The translations under genes and the position numbers were made by a program. A model generated the notes under the pieces. That model was not told the DNA's origin. It searched no databases and saw only the letters and a list, made by a program, of their open reading frames with translations. Below, piece by piece: positions 17,255-24,967 of a stretch of DNA of 38,392 nucleotides; within the stretch, counting starts at the first letter, position 1; every line of letters starts with the position of its first letter. Source of the stretch: Thermoanaerobacter sp. A7A (GTDB lineage Bacteria > Bacillota > Thermoanaerobacteria > Thermoanaerobacterales > Thermoanaerobacteraceae); contig NZ_AVAF01000162.1 of NCBI RefSeq assembly GCF_000445185.1, positions 1 through 38,392 on the forward strand, in the 5' to 3' direction.

Positions 17255-18113
17255 ATAAGTCTCTTTGTGAAAAGCGCTTTGCCCCGTAATAGAGGAGAAA
17301 TACCACGTAGAAAAAGATGTATATGAACATATAAATACTGGGTTGAGACATGCCGCCAAAGGGTCCTTGTGTCATAAAACTTATTCCACTACTTTGTGTC
17401 AAAAGCTCTGCAGTCATTTTTCTATATATGACATCTGTAGGAAGGATGAGACTTGTAAGTATCCCTGCATTTATAAGACTTTCTCCGCTTTTTAAGCCAA
17501 AGGCACCGACTTGACTTTGTTGCATTGCTGCGCCTATTTGTTCAAGCACACCTCCGACGAGGGCAATTCCATAAGCCATAATAGAGATTATTCCTGTGTT
17601 TACAGTCGAAAAAATTGAGCTGGAAGCTATTATAAGGGCTAAAAATACAATCGGTCCTAAGTCGAAGAAAAAAAGTCCTCTTAAAATATTGCTTGCTTCA
17701 AAGGTTATTTTAGACCCCATAAAGATGTTTAAACCTACTACAGACAAAAACATGATGGAGCTGTATATTACAATCATAGCGCCTAAGCCTATAAATTTTC
17801 CCAATACCAGTTCATATCTTTTTATAGGTTTAGACAAAATAGAATATATAGTGCCACTTTCTATTTCTCCTGATATGGCATTTACAGAAGTCAAAAGTAC
17901 GAGAAAAGCTACTATAAAATTTGCGAAAAAAAGGCCTGCAGACAAAATTTGAGATTGAAAAATGATGTCATATATAGAATTGCTGGGATGCTCAAATATT
18001 CTACTTAAGCCAAAAGCGTATATGGAAAGGTAGAGGAGGGACAAAATAGAGACTAATAGAAAAGCCCGTTTTTTTAGCATCTCTTTAAATGTGTATTTTA
18101 TTATAGTTATCAC
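17253..18113 (-). CDS. ABC-2 type transporter permease
   Basis: 286 residues with six hydrophobic segments. The first follows KYTFKEMLKKRAFLLVSILS, then come helices around LFFANFIVAFLVLLTSVNAI, MIVIYSSIMFLSVVGLNIFM, FLALIIASSSIFSTVN, and a last one before YYGAKRFSQRDL. ISGEIESGTIYSILSKPIKR is the coupling-helix signature of ABC-2 exporters such as NosY/BcrB-type permeases. The start overlaps the ATPase stop by 4 bases (ATGA), so the two are translationally coupled. With its sigma/anti-sigma neighbours it probably exports an envelope-active compound or protects against one. Substrate unknown. Confidence 0.9.
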   Translation of the reverse strand: MITIIKYTFKEMLKKRAFLLVSILSLLYLSIYAFGLSRIFEHPSNSIYDIIFQSQILSAGLFFANFIVAFLVLLTSVNAISGEIESGTIYSILSKPIKRYELVLGKFIGLGAMIVIYSSIMFLSVVGLNIFMGSKITFEASNILRGLFFFDLGPIVFLALIIASSSIFSTVNTGIISIMAYGIALVGGVLEQIGAAMQQSQVGAFGLKSGESLINAGILTSLILPTDVIYRKMTAELLTQSSGISFMTQGPFGGMSQPSIYMFIYIFFYVVFLLYYGAKRFSQRDL

Positions 18114-19012
18114 GACACCTCATCCTTTCCAATCAAGTTTATGAATAAGTCTTCCAGCGAAGAAGTTTGGGTATTTAATTGATATAGCTTGGCACCAGCT
18201 TCTATTATCATTTTAGCTATAATTGGTATTTTTTCTTTGTCTTCTACTTTAAAAGAGAGCTTACCTTCTTTAAATTGAAATTCTTTTGATAAGCGAGAAA
18301 TTTCTTCAATCAACTCTGAAGTATAGTCTGATACAATCATTTCTACATGGGTGTGTTCTTTTAATAGCTCTTCCAGTTTTCCTTCGGCTATTATTCGGCC
18401 ATGGTTTATTATGGCCACTTCATCGCATACCATTTCCACTTCACTTAATAGATGGCTGTTTAGAAAAACAGTTTTGCCTTGCGATTTTAATTGTTTTATG
18501 ATTTCTCTTACTTCAATTCTTCCAACAGGGTCTAAAGCTGAAGTAGGTTCGTCTAAAAATACTATTTCTGGGTCGTTTAAAAGGGCTATTACAATGCCAA
18601 TTCTCTGTTGCATTCCTTTGCTGTAATTTTTGATAAGTTTACTTTCATGACCTTTCAATTTTACCAATTCTAAAAGTTCATCAATTTTTTTGCCTGGATT
18701 TTTTATTTTATAAAGCTCAGCATGGAAGCTCAAAAGCTCTTTTCCTGTCATCCAGTCGTGATATCTAAAATTTTCAGGTAAAAATCCCACTTTTTCTCTG
18801 GACTCTACAGTGCCTATGGGTTTCCCTAAAATCCATGCAAAACCAGAGGTGGGGTGTAAAAGCCCCACCATGGTCTTTACAAAAGTGCTTTTTCCAGCAC
18901 CATTTGGACCTAAGAATCCAAAGACCTGACCTTTTTCTACAGAGAGAGTGACTTCTTTAAACCCGCCTTTTCCATTAAACTGCTTTGTGAGATTTTGTGT
19001 CTCTAAAACCAT
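18110..19012 (-). CDS. ABC transporter ATP-binding protein
   Basis: 300 residues, ATG 5 bases after GAGGTGA. It has a complete nucleotide-binding domain: Walker A GPNGAGKST (about 36-44), Q-loop at VGFLPENFRYHDW, signature NYSKGMQQRIGI, Walker B EIVFLDEPTSALDP, and H-loop at NSHLLSEVE. The C-terminal 80 residues are the extra domain common in CcmA/BcrA-like exporters. It energises the ABC-2 permease encoded next. The start lies 4 bases after the anti-sigma stop codon, so the whole block is one operon. Confidence 0.94.
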   Translation of the reverse strand: MVLETQNLTKQFNGKGGFKEVTLSVEKGQVFGFLGPNGAGKSTFVKTMVGLLHPTSGFAWILGKPIGTVESREKVGFLPENFRYHDWMTGKELLSFHAELYKIKNPGKKIDELLELVKLKGHESKLIKNYSKGMQQRIGIVIALLNDPEIVFLDEPTSALDPVGRIEVREIIKQLKSQGKTVFLNSHLLSEVEMVCDEVAIINHGRIIAEGKLEELLKEHTHVEMIVSDYTSELIEEISRLSKEFQFKEGKLSFKVEDKEKIPIIAKMIIEAGAKLYQLNTQTSSLEDLFINLIGKDEVS

Positions 19013-19016
19013 TTGA

Positions 19017-20201
19017 TCACCTCATTGAATTTGCGATTTGAATTAATGTGTTTATATTTTGCTGTGTTATTAATTCATCATTTATTGTTTGTTTGTCTGT
19101 AGATGGTTCATAAGGTCCATTGATTGATAGACTATACATTACTCCATTTTCATTCCATACTATGGATGCCATATTTGGAGAATATTTATTTGTTAGAATA
19201 ATAGCTGTATTTCCTCTTATATTTATTTCTTTAACATTTGTAGATTCATCACTTGGTATAGGTAATGTCTCCTTCCAGTCAGTTACACTTGCAATTTGTT
19301 TTTTTAAATTGTCAGGCAAAAATGGGAGGTTAGCCAAGGCATCAATTACCTTATCTATATTTGTCCCTTCTGGTACTACAATCTCAGGAGTTTTATTTAT
19401 ATTAAGATAAATACTTTTTTTGATATTTTCTGTATCATTATCATTCTTTTTTTCTTTTATATCAATATATATAGATGTGCCAACATTCATTATAATAGGT
19501 TTATTGTTGAGCTCTTTAGGGAAAAGATGTGTGCCGCCAAATGTTTTAATTAATTCATTTATTTTGTCAACATTAAGTTTAAATTCGAATCCATCACCCT
19601 TTGATACATATATATGGTTAATTTCAAAATTTTCGTCAGTTGGCAGCTTAAATTTATAATCTACATCGGACTTTAGTTTGTCAATTTCATTTATTGAAAC
19701 TTCATATCCTTCATAGTTTCCAGACCTTAATATTTCACCATATTCTTTTAAGTCAATGCTCTTTATGTTTCTATCATAGAACTCATTTTGAATTTGTGTA
19801 ATGTCATCAGGTGTAATAGTTATAATCTGCATTTTGTTAAGTCTCAATAAATTTAGAATTTTAGCCTCTGTATTTTTAAGGGGAGGGAAAAGCATTGAAG
19901 AAACTACAAATGCCACTACGACTAAGGCGGCAATTGACTTTTTGTACTTTGTAAATATGGCAAACATTCCTCCTTTATTATTATTTTTGCTCAATTTTTC
20001 ATTTAGAGTAGCCCAAGCTTCATTTAAATCTATATTGCTTGCTTTTAAAGCTTTTAAAGTGAATTCATTTATGGATTTTAGTTGTTCAAGTTTTTCTCTA
20101 CATACATCGCAAGTTTTTAAATGTTCTTCTACATTTTTTGCAGTGATTTCATCCAGTTCATTGTCTAGATATGCTTGAAGAGTTCCTTCATCGTAGCACA
20201 T
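19017..20201 (-). CDS. Zinc-finger anti-sigma factor, membrane-anchored
   Basis: 394 residues. The N-terminal 45 residues are a zf-HC2 anti-sigma domain, LQAYLDNELDEITAKNVEEH followed by LKTCDVCREKL with the H-x3-C-x2-C zinc site. One transmembrane helix (about 90-106, IAALVVVAFVVSSMLF) separates this from a 290-residue outside domain. Its end (NMASIVWNENGVMYSLS, then INTLIQIANSMR) resembles DUF4367-type sensor domains. It should hold the sigma factor encoded just upstream at the membrane until a signal releases it. The AAAAGGAGGTG ribosome site lies inside the sigma gene, two bases separate the genes, and the ABC pair follows. Confidence 0.88.
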   Translation of the reverse strand: MCYDEGTLQAYLDNELDEITAKNVEEHLKTCDVCREKLEQLKSINEFTLKALKASNIDLNEAWATLNEKLSKNNNKGGMFAIFTKYKKSIAALVVVAFVVSSMLFPPLKNTEAKILNLLRLNKMQIITITPDDITQIQNEFYDRNIKSIDLKEYGEILRSGNYEGYEVSINEIDKLKSDVDYKFKLPTDENFEINHIYVSKGDGFEFKLNVDKINELIKTFGGTHLFPKELNNKPIIMNVGTSIYIDIKEKKNDNDTENIKKSIYLNINKTPEIVVPEGTNIDKVIDALANLPFLPDNLKKQIASVTDWKETLPIPSDESTNVKEINIRGNTAIILTNKYSPNMASIVWNENGVMYSLSINGPYEPSTDKQTINDELITQQNINTLIQIANSMR

Positions 20202-20203
20202 AC

Positions 20204-20704
20204 TTACACCTCCTTTTCATATAATTCTTTAAACTTTTTTTGTGCTCTTGCTATGGTTGTGCCGACGGAGGTTTTCTTAATTCCCAATGATATTGCTATT
20301 TCTTCGTAACTATATCCTGAATGTTTAAGTATTAGACACATCATATCTCTTTTACTCATTTTTAGGAGGACTTCTTTCACTTTAGCTCTTTCAAACCTTT
20401 TAATTGCTATTTCTTCAGGGTCTTCAAAAAATTTCTCTTGCGTGTTTTTAAAAACTTCCAGTTCTCTTGTTTTTGTGTTTTTTTCACTGCGGATATAATT
20501 TAAGGCATGATTTATTGCCACTTTGGATAACCAACCTCCTATATTTTCATTGTGACGGGGAGGATTTTTAAAATACTTTATAAAAACCTCTTGAGTAATG
20601 TCTTCTGCTTTAAATTCGTCTTTTATCATCCATGAAATTTCTTTTAAGACTTTTGGATAGTATTTTTCAAAGATATCTTTGAAACTTTCCTCTATTTTGA
20701 ACAC
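20204..20704 (-). CDS. ECF-family RNA polymerase sigma factor
   Basis: About 166 residues. Region 2 is visible as FEKYYPKVLKEISWMI...AEDITQEVFIKYF, and region 4 as MSKRDMMCLILKHSGYSYEE followed by IAISLGIKKTSVGTTIARAQ, the helix-turn-helix that reads the -35. The start is uncertain. GTG at 20702-20704 lies almost inside its own ribosome site (GGGGAGGTG). An in-frame ATA nine bases later has ideal spacing but is a rare start codon. A possible promoter, TTGTCA (20753-20758) and TGTTAT (20729-20734) with an 18-base spacer on the minus strand, lies upstream. It heads the operon sigma, anti-sigma, ABC ATPase, permease. Most like SigX/SigW-type envelope-stress sigma factors. Confidence 0.9.
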   Translation of the reverse strand: MFKIEESFKDIFEKYYPKVLKEISWMIKDEFKAEDITQEVFIKYFKNPPRHNENIGGWLSKVAINHALNYIRSEKNTKTRELEVFKNTQEKFFEDPEEIAIKRFERAKVKEVLLKMSKRDMMCLILKHSGYSYEEIAISLGIKKTSVGTTIARAQKKFKELYEKEV

Positions 20705-20766
20705 CTCCCCTATGTCTTTTCACTAATAATAACACATCTAAAACCAATTTTGTGACAAAAACTTTT

Positions 20767-20846
20767 CAGACGAAGGGGACGGTTCCTCTTGTCTGAATTT
20801 TTCAGATGAAAAGAACCGTCCCCTTCGTCTGCGTCCCCTTCGTCTG
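20767..20846. repeat. Long inverted repeat of the GGGGACGGTTC type
   Basis: CAGACGAAGGGGACGGTTC (20767-20785) and its exact reverse complement (20813-20831) flank a loop that also pairs: TTGTCTGAA (20789-20797) with TTCAGATGA (20801-20809). A third copy of the outer arm, GTCCCCTTCGTCTG (20833-20846), follows directly. The RNA would be a near-continuous hairpin of about 65 bases. I recall similar GGGGACGGTTC elements recurring in many thermophilic Firmicutes genomes, so this is probably a dispersed non-coding repeat rather than a gene-specific signal. It lies between the divergent sigma factor and EamA genes. Confidence 0.85.
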
Positions 20847-20907
20847 GATTTTATTTTTTGTGGGAAGTGCTATATAATTATATCGGTGTTTTTAAAAAGG
20901 TGCGGGG

Positions 20908-21858
20908 GTGTTAAATTTGGAGAGGATAAAGAGTTATTATCCTTATTTAGCAGGAATAGGAATGGCATCAATTTTTGGATTTTCTTTTATGTTTACCTCT
21001 ATGGGGCTTGATGTAGCTTCTCCTATGGAGCTTATAGCCTATCGTTTTTTACTTGCAGCATTTATGATTACTCTTTTGTGGGTATTTGGAATTATTAAAC
21101 TTAATTATAGAGGGAAAAATCTGTGGCCATTGTTTTTATTGTCTCTATCAGAGCCTGTTGTGTATTTTATATTTGAAACATATGGTGTAAAATATACATC
21201 CTCTTCTCTTTCTGGTTTGATGATAGCTTTAATTCCTGTTGCTGTTACCGCTTTGGCGGCGGTATTTTTAAAGGAAAGGCCTTCTTTGTATCAGCTTTTC
21301 TTTATTCTTTTGTCTGTTACAGGAGTTACTTTTATAATTTTTATGACAGGTGTTGAAAGCCGTAATACGTCAATTATAGGTTTTGTATATCTTTTAGGAG
21401 CAGTCTTATCTGCAGCTTTTTACAGTATTTTAGCAAGAAAGTCTTCTTTAGAATTTTCACCTATTGAGATAACCTTTGTCATGATGTGGTTTGCCGCAAT
21501 TTCTTTCAATTTTTTAAATTTAATTGATAGATTAGCAAAAGGCTATCCTATTTCTGACTATTTCAGGGATTTAACTGATTACAGAGTACTTATTCCTGTG
21601 CTATATCTAGGTGTTTTATCTTCTGTTGTAGCGTATTTTTTAAACAATTACGCTCTTTCAAAATTGCCTGCATCTCAAGCTTCAGTTTTTGCAAATTTGA
21701 CCACAGTAATTTCGGTAATAGCGGGGATCACCATACGACGTGAAGCTTTTTATTGGTATCATATAATAGGAGCTATTATGATATTGATAGGAGTATGGGG
21801 GACAAATTATTTTGGAAAAGTGTCTCAACCGATTATTTCTTCAGAAGAAACACACTGA
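20908..21858 (+). CDS. EamA/DMT-superfamily transporter
   Basis: 316 residues from a GTG with AAAGGTG 5 bases upstream; a TTG nine bases later is a weaker alternative. Ten hydrophobic segments are visible, arranged as two EamA repeats. Repeat 1 contains YRFLLAAFMITLLWVFGI and SGLMIALIPVAVTALAAVFL before KERPS. Repeat 2 contains LLGAVLSAAFYSILARKSS and ASQASVFANLTTVISVIAGI before REAFYWYHIIGAIMILIGVW. The family exports metabolites such as amino acids; substrate is not predictable from sequence. A TATATAAT near 20871-20878 may be the -10. Monocistronic, with a hairpin downstream at 21945-21966. Confidence 0.9.
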   Translation: MLNLERIKSYYPYLAGIGMASIFGFSFMFTSMGLDVASPMELIAYRFLLAAFMITLLWVFGIIKLNYRGKNLWPLFLLSLSEPVVYFIFETYGVKYTSSSLSGLMIALIPVAVTALAAVFLKERPSLYQLFFILLSVTGVTFIIFMTGVESRNTSIIGFVYLLGAVLSAAFYSILARKSSLEFSPIEITFVMMWFAAISFNFLNLIDRLAKGYPISDYFRDLTDYRVLIPVLYLGVLSSVVAYFLNNYALSKLPASQASVFANLTTVISVIAGITIRREAFYWYHIIGAIMILIGVWGTNYFGKVSQPIISSEETH

Positions 21859-21910
21859 AATTCTGTATTTACATTGCATAGAGAATGTGATATACTTTTA
21901 ACGTAACCCT

Positions 21911-21929
21911 ATACCATACGGGGGCATAT
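21911..21929. promoter_or_regulatory. CsoR-type copper operator, apparently orphaned
   Basis: ATACCATACGGGGGCATAT closely resembles the Bacillus subtilis CsoR operator core, which I recall as TACCCTACGGGGGTATGG. CsoR represses copper efflux genes such as copZA. No such gene is nearby: only a broken small ORF follows. Confidence 0.45.
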
Positions 21930-21944
21930 ATTAGTCCAAAAAGG

Positions 21945-21966
21945 ATGCGGTATAAAAATACCGCAT
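21945..21966. terminator. Hairpin, possible terminator
   Basis: ATGCGGTAT, AAAA, ATACCGCAT: a perfect 9-bp stem followed by TTATTATAG on the plus strand. It lies 87 bases beyond the EamA stop and could end that transcript, or a lost one beginning at the CsoR-like site. Confidence 0.5.
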
Positions 21967-21987
21967 TTATTATAGAGGAGTGATTTT

Positions 21988-22171
21988 ATTAGTACTTTAA
22001 TTAGTATAGCATGTTTTTGCGTTTTATTAAAGTACAAAAAGAGAGATAATAAATATAAAAAGTTTTTGAGGTGAAATTGAAGATATTGCAAAGTATTTAG
22101 AAGTCGAATATGCTTTAATAGGAGAAATAAAAAAGTCAGAAAGGACAGATATTTTTATATCCAAAAAATGA
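21988..22171 (+). pseudogene. Broken small membrane-protein gene
   Basis: After a good GAGGAGTG ribosome site the frame begins with ATT where an ATG is expected. It reads STLISIACFCVLLKYKKRDN, a short transmembrane helix with a basic tail, then KYKKFL and a stop. A one-base shift near 22065 restores a second stretch, GEIEDIAKYLEVEYALIGEI followed by KKSERTDIFISKK and a TGA at 22169-22171. The pieces together would make a protein of about 60 residues. A lost start codon plus a frameshift indicates a dead gene. Identity unknown. Apart from the CsoR-like site and hairpin, this is all the 21859-22195 gap contains. Confidence 0.5.
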
Positions 22172-22195
22172 CAATTATTAAGGAAAAATTTATCG

Positions 22196-22223
22196 TTGAC
22201 AAGACATGAAAATATGATAAAAT
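22196..22223 (+). promoter_or_regulatory. Promoter of tRNA-Glu
   Basis: Perfect TTGACA (22196-22201), 16-base spacer, TAAAAT (22218-22223). The tRNA begins 16 bases downstream. Confidence 0.8.
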
Positions 22224-22239
22224 AAGTAATGTCTTTTGT

Positions 22240-22314
22240 GGCCCCGTGGTCAAGAGGTTAAGACACCGCCCTTTCACGGCGGCAACACGGGTTCGAATCC
22301 CGTCGGGGTCACCA
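22240..22314 (+). tRNA. tRNA-Glu (UUC anticodon)
   Basis: A complete cloverleaf. Acceptor GGCCCCG pairs with CGGGGTC (one G-U); the D arm contains GTCAAGAGGTTAAGAC; anticodon stem CCGCC/GGCGG holds the loop with TTC; the T arm is ACGGG-TTCGAAT-CCCGT; and CCA is encoded at the 3' end. It stands alone with its own promoter and terminator. It supplies glutamyl-tRNA for protein synthesis and, in bacteria that use the C5 pathway, for tetrapyrrole synthesis. Confidence 0.97.
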
Positions 22315-22332
22315 TTTAAGTTAAGAAATAAA

Positions 22333-22360
22333 ATGTCGCACAAAGGTGCGACATTATTTT
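22333..22360 (+). terminator. Terminator after tRNA-Glu
   Basis: ATGTCGCAC (22333-22341), loop AAAG, GTGCGACAT (22346-22354), then TATTTTTTAT. Perfect 9-bp stem. Confidence 0.9.
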
Positions 22361-22363
22361 TTA

Positions 22364-22429
22364 TGTCGAAAGAAAAATTACATATATAGCAAAAATTAAC
22401 AAATAAAACCATCACCATGATGCTATAAT
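22364..22429 (+). promoter_or_regulatory. Spo0A-type promoter of spoIIE
   Basis: A perfect 0A-box core TGTCGAA lies at 22364-22370. Downstream, TTAACA (22396-22401) and TATAAT (22424-22429) are separated by 22 bases. In Bacillus subtilis, the Spo0A-activated sigma-A promoters of spoIIG and spoIIE have just this arrangement, with an over-long spacer of about 21-22 bases and upstream 0A boxes. The match in position, spacing and downstream gene makes Spo0A control of this gene likely. Confidence 0.68.
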
Positions 22430-22460
22430 TTAGAAAAAAACAAGAGGTGGTGGTTTTTTT

Positions 22461-24806
22461 ATGCAAAATATAAATATTTTACCTTATAAAAGAGTTATAA
22501 AAACTTCCTTGACAGAAAATACTCAAAAAAATATTTATAAAAATATTCAACAGATTATATTATTGTCAGTTATAAGCTTTTTTATAGGGCGAGCTGTTAT
22601 TTTCAATAGTCTTTTGCCCTTCGGCATTGCTTTTTTTGCAACCCTTTTAATGTATAAAAAGCGATATCTTTTAACAGGAATAGGAGTATGGTTGGGAATA
22701 TTAACTTTACCCAATGTCAATAGTTTTAAATACCTTTTAGCACTTGTTTTGATCTTTTTATTAGAAGGGCTTCTAAAAATTAAACCTCAAAATATTATTA
22801 AAACCTCTTTCATTACTTTTATTTCTCTTTTTAGTGCAGATCTTATATTCAGCTATATTTATGGCTTTTTGCTTTTTGACATTATGATGAGCCTATATGA
22901 GTCTGTCACTGCAATGTTAATGGTTTTTATTTTTAACCACGCTGTTTCATTTATTTTGAATATAAACAGAAAAATTGTTTCCAATGAAGAGTTGATATCT
23001 TTGAGTATATTTATAGGGCTATTTATTCTAGGAATGAATCATTTGAATGTGTGGAAATTTACTCTCAATGGGATATTAGGGATATTTATAATACTTTTAG
23101 CCTCTTATATAGGTGGGGCTGGAGTAGGAGCAAGTATCGGCACAACTATGGGGCTTCTTGGAAGCTTATCTTTTTTCCAAATGCCAGTCTCCATAGGGCT
23201 TTTTGGATTTGCAGGCTTGTTGGCCGGTAGTTTGAAAAAATTGCATAGAATTGGAGTTATTATAGGCTTTTTAACTGCCATTTTTATTATTACATTTTAT
23301 GTAACTTCAACTGTGGATATGCTTGTAAATCCTTATGATATTGTGTTAGCTTCTTTAATGTTTGTAGCACTTCCTAAGAAGTACATAGTAAAGGCGGAGG
23401 AAATAGTAAAGGGTAATAAAAATTTAAACAACAGAAATTACAATGAAAAATTAAAAGAAGTAGTGACAGGCAAACTTAAAGAGTATTCTCAAGTATTTGA
23501 AGAGCTCTCTAAAAGTTTTAAACAGGTAAATGAAAAGGTATTAGACCACAAAGATATTTCTTATTTGTTTGAGGAAATTGCCAATAAGACCTGTACTCAA
23601 TGTATCATGTATAAAACTTGTTGGGATAAGGAGTTTTACAATACTTATAAAAGCATGTTTGAGTTGATAGAACATCTTGAAAAAAATAGTAGTATTGAGG
23701 ACAATAAACTGTATAGAAAATGTATAAGATTTTCTGAACTTATGAGCACAACTAAATATTACTTAGGCATTTACAAAATAAGCATGCAGTGGAGAGAAAG
23801 GCTAAAAGATGCTAAAGGACTTATTGCTACTCAGTTAAAAGGAGTTGCTGATGCAATATCTAATATGGCTAGCGATATTAGCATGAATGTCACTTTTAAA
23901 GATGAATTAGAACAAATAATGATGGTGGAATTGGACAAAAAGGGTATACCTGTGGAGGATGTGCTAATTTATGACACAGGAGATGGAAATGTTAACGTAA
24001 AAATATACAAAAAGGTATGTTTTGCTAAGGAATGTGACAAAAAGATTGCCCCAATTGTGTCTGAAATTATGGGGGAAAGATATGAGAGAAAAAGTAGGTT
24101 ATGCTCTATAGACCACAATGGAAGGTGCGTACTTACTCTTACAAAAGCAGAGAGTTTGCAAGTTTTGACAGGTATAAGCAGAGTTAGCAAGTCAAAAAAC
24201 AAGATTTCTGGAGATACTTATTCTTTTATGGATTTAGAAGATGGAAAATACATGGCAGCTTTAAGCGATGGAATGGGGATTGGATATAAAGCGGCTGCAG
24301 AGAGCAGTACTACCATTTCTTTGCTGGAGAAATTTATAGAAGCAGGTTTTGATAAATATTTAGTTATTCAAACATTAAACTCTATTTTGGCTTTGCGATC
24401 TGCAGAAGAAATGTTTTCTACTGTGGATATAATGTTTCTGGACAAATTTACTGGAGAAACAGAATTTATCAAAATTGGTTCTTGTGCTACTTTTATAAAG
24501 AGGGGAAATGAGGTTGAAATTATAGAATCTAGTTCTTTGCCCATTGGCATTTTGGAAGATATAGAGGCAGATATACATGAAAGAAAATTAAAAGATGGAG
24601 ATTTTGTGATTTTAGTTACTGATGGAGTGTTGGAGTGTTTTGAGAAAGATAAAGAAGTAGAATTTTCAAGGTTAATCAGTGAAATTAACACGAGGAATCC
24701 TCAGGATATGGCGGAGGTGTTGATGAAAAAATGTTTGGAATTGTGTAATAATACTCCAAAGGACGATATGACAATTTTGGTTTCAAAGGTATGGAAGAAA
24801 ATATAA
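22461..24806 (+). CDS. spoIIE: Stage II sporulation protein E (serine phosphatase)
   Basis: 781 residues; AGAGGTGGTGG lies 8 bases before the ATG. The N-terminal 300 residues contain about ten membrane segments starting at IILLSVISFFIGRAVIFNSL. A central cytoplasmic region with CTQCIMYKTCWDKE (about 375-390) follows. The C-terminal 210 residues are a PP2C-type phosphatase: SFMDLEDGKYMAALSDGMGI near 590-608, SSSLPIGIL near 690, and VILVTDGVLECF near 717. SpoIIE dephosphorylates the anti-anti-sigma factor SpoIIAA at the polar septum to switch on sigma-F in the forespore. Domain order and length match the family. The upstream 0A box and long-spacer promoter imply early sporulation expression. 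The run spoIIE-tilS-hpt-ftsH is conserved in many Firmicutes. Confidence 0.95.
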   Translation: MQNINILPYKRVIKTSLTENTQKNIYKNIQQIILLSVISFFIGRAVIFNSLLPFGIAFFATLLMYKKRYLLTGIGVWLGILTLPNVNSFKYLLALVLIFLLEGLLKIKPQNIIKTSFITFISLFSADLIFSYIYGFLLFDIMMSLYESVTAMLMVFIFNHAVSFILNINRKIVSNEELISLSIFIGLFILGMNHLNVWKFTLNGILGIFIILLASYIGGAGVGASIGTTMGLLGSLSFFQMPVSIGLFGFAGLLAGSLKKLHRIGVIIGFLTAIFIITFYVTSTVDMLVNPYDIVLASLMFVALPKKYIVKAEEIVKGNKNLNNRNYNEKLKEVVTGKLKEYSQVFEELSKSFKQVNEKVLDHKDISYLFEEIANKTCTQCIMYKTCWDKEFYNTYKSMFELIEHLEKNSSIEDNKLYRKCIRFSELMSTTKYYLGIYKISMQWRERLKDAKGLIATQLKGVADAISNMASDISMNVTFKDELEQIMMVELDKKGIPVEDVLIYDTGDGNVNVKIYKKVCFAKECDKKIAPIVSEIMGERYERKSRLCSIDHNGRCVLTLTKAESLQVLTGISRVSKSKNKISGDTYSFMDLEDGKYMAALSDGMGIGYKAAAESSTTISLLEKFIEAGFDKYLVIQTLNSILALRSAEEMFSTVDIMFLDKFTGETEFIKIGSCATFIKRGNEVEIIESSSLPIGILEDIEADIHERKLKDGDFVILVTDGVLECFEKDKEVEFSRLISEINTRNPQDMAEVLMKKCLELCNNTPKDDMTILVSKVWKKI

Positions 24807-24824
24807 AAATTAATAAATTGGAAT

Positions 24825-24890
24825 AACCCTTCCACAATGTGGAGACAATATATCGAGGCGATTAAAGGAATACTTTTGTGGAGGGGTTTT
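24825..24890 (+). terminator. Terminator after spoIIE with a long loop
   Basis: AACCCTTCCACAA (24825-24837) pairs with TTGTGGAGGGGTT (24876-24888, one U-G pair), followed by six T residues. The 38-base loop is unusually large, and the 5' arm can alternatively pair locally (CCACA with TGTGG at 24838-24842), so the fold may switch. Confidence 0.75.
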
Positions 24891-24896
24891 TTAGGT

Positions 24897-24935
24897 TTGA
24901 TTTAGAAAGGAGGATATTATATAATCATTATATAA
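24897..24935 (+). promoter_or_regulatory. Promoter of tilS with a palindromic -10 region
   Basis: TTGATT (24897-24902), 17-base spacer, TATAAT (24920-24925). The -10 is embedded in a perfect 19-bp palindrome, TTATATAAT-C-ATTATATAA (24917-24935), which would place any operator directly over the transcription start. Confidence 0.65.
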
Positions 24936-24967
24936 CATGAGTATATATCGTTATAAGGGGTTAAGAA

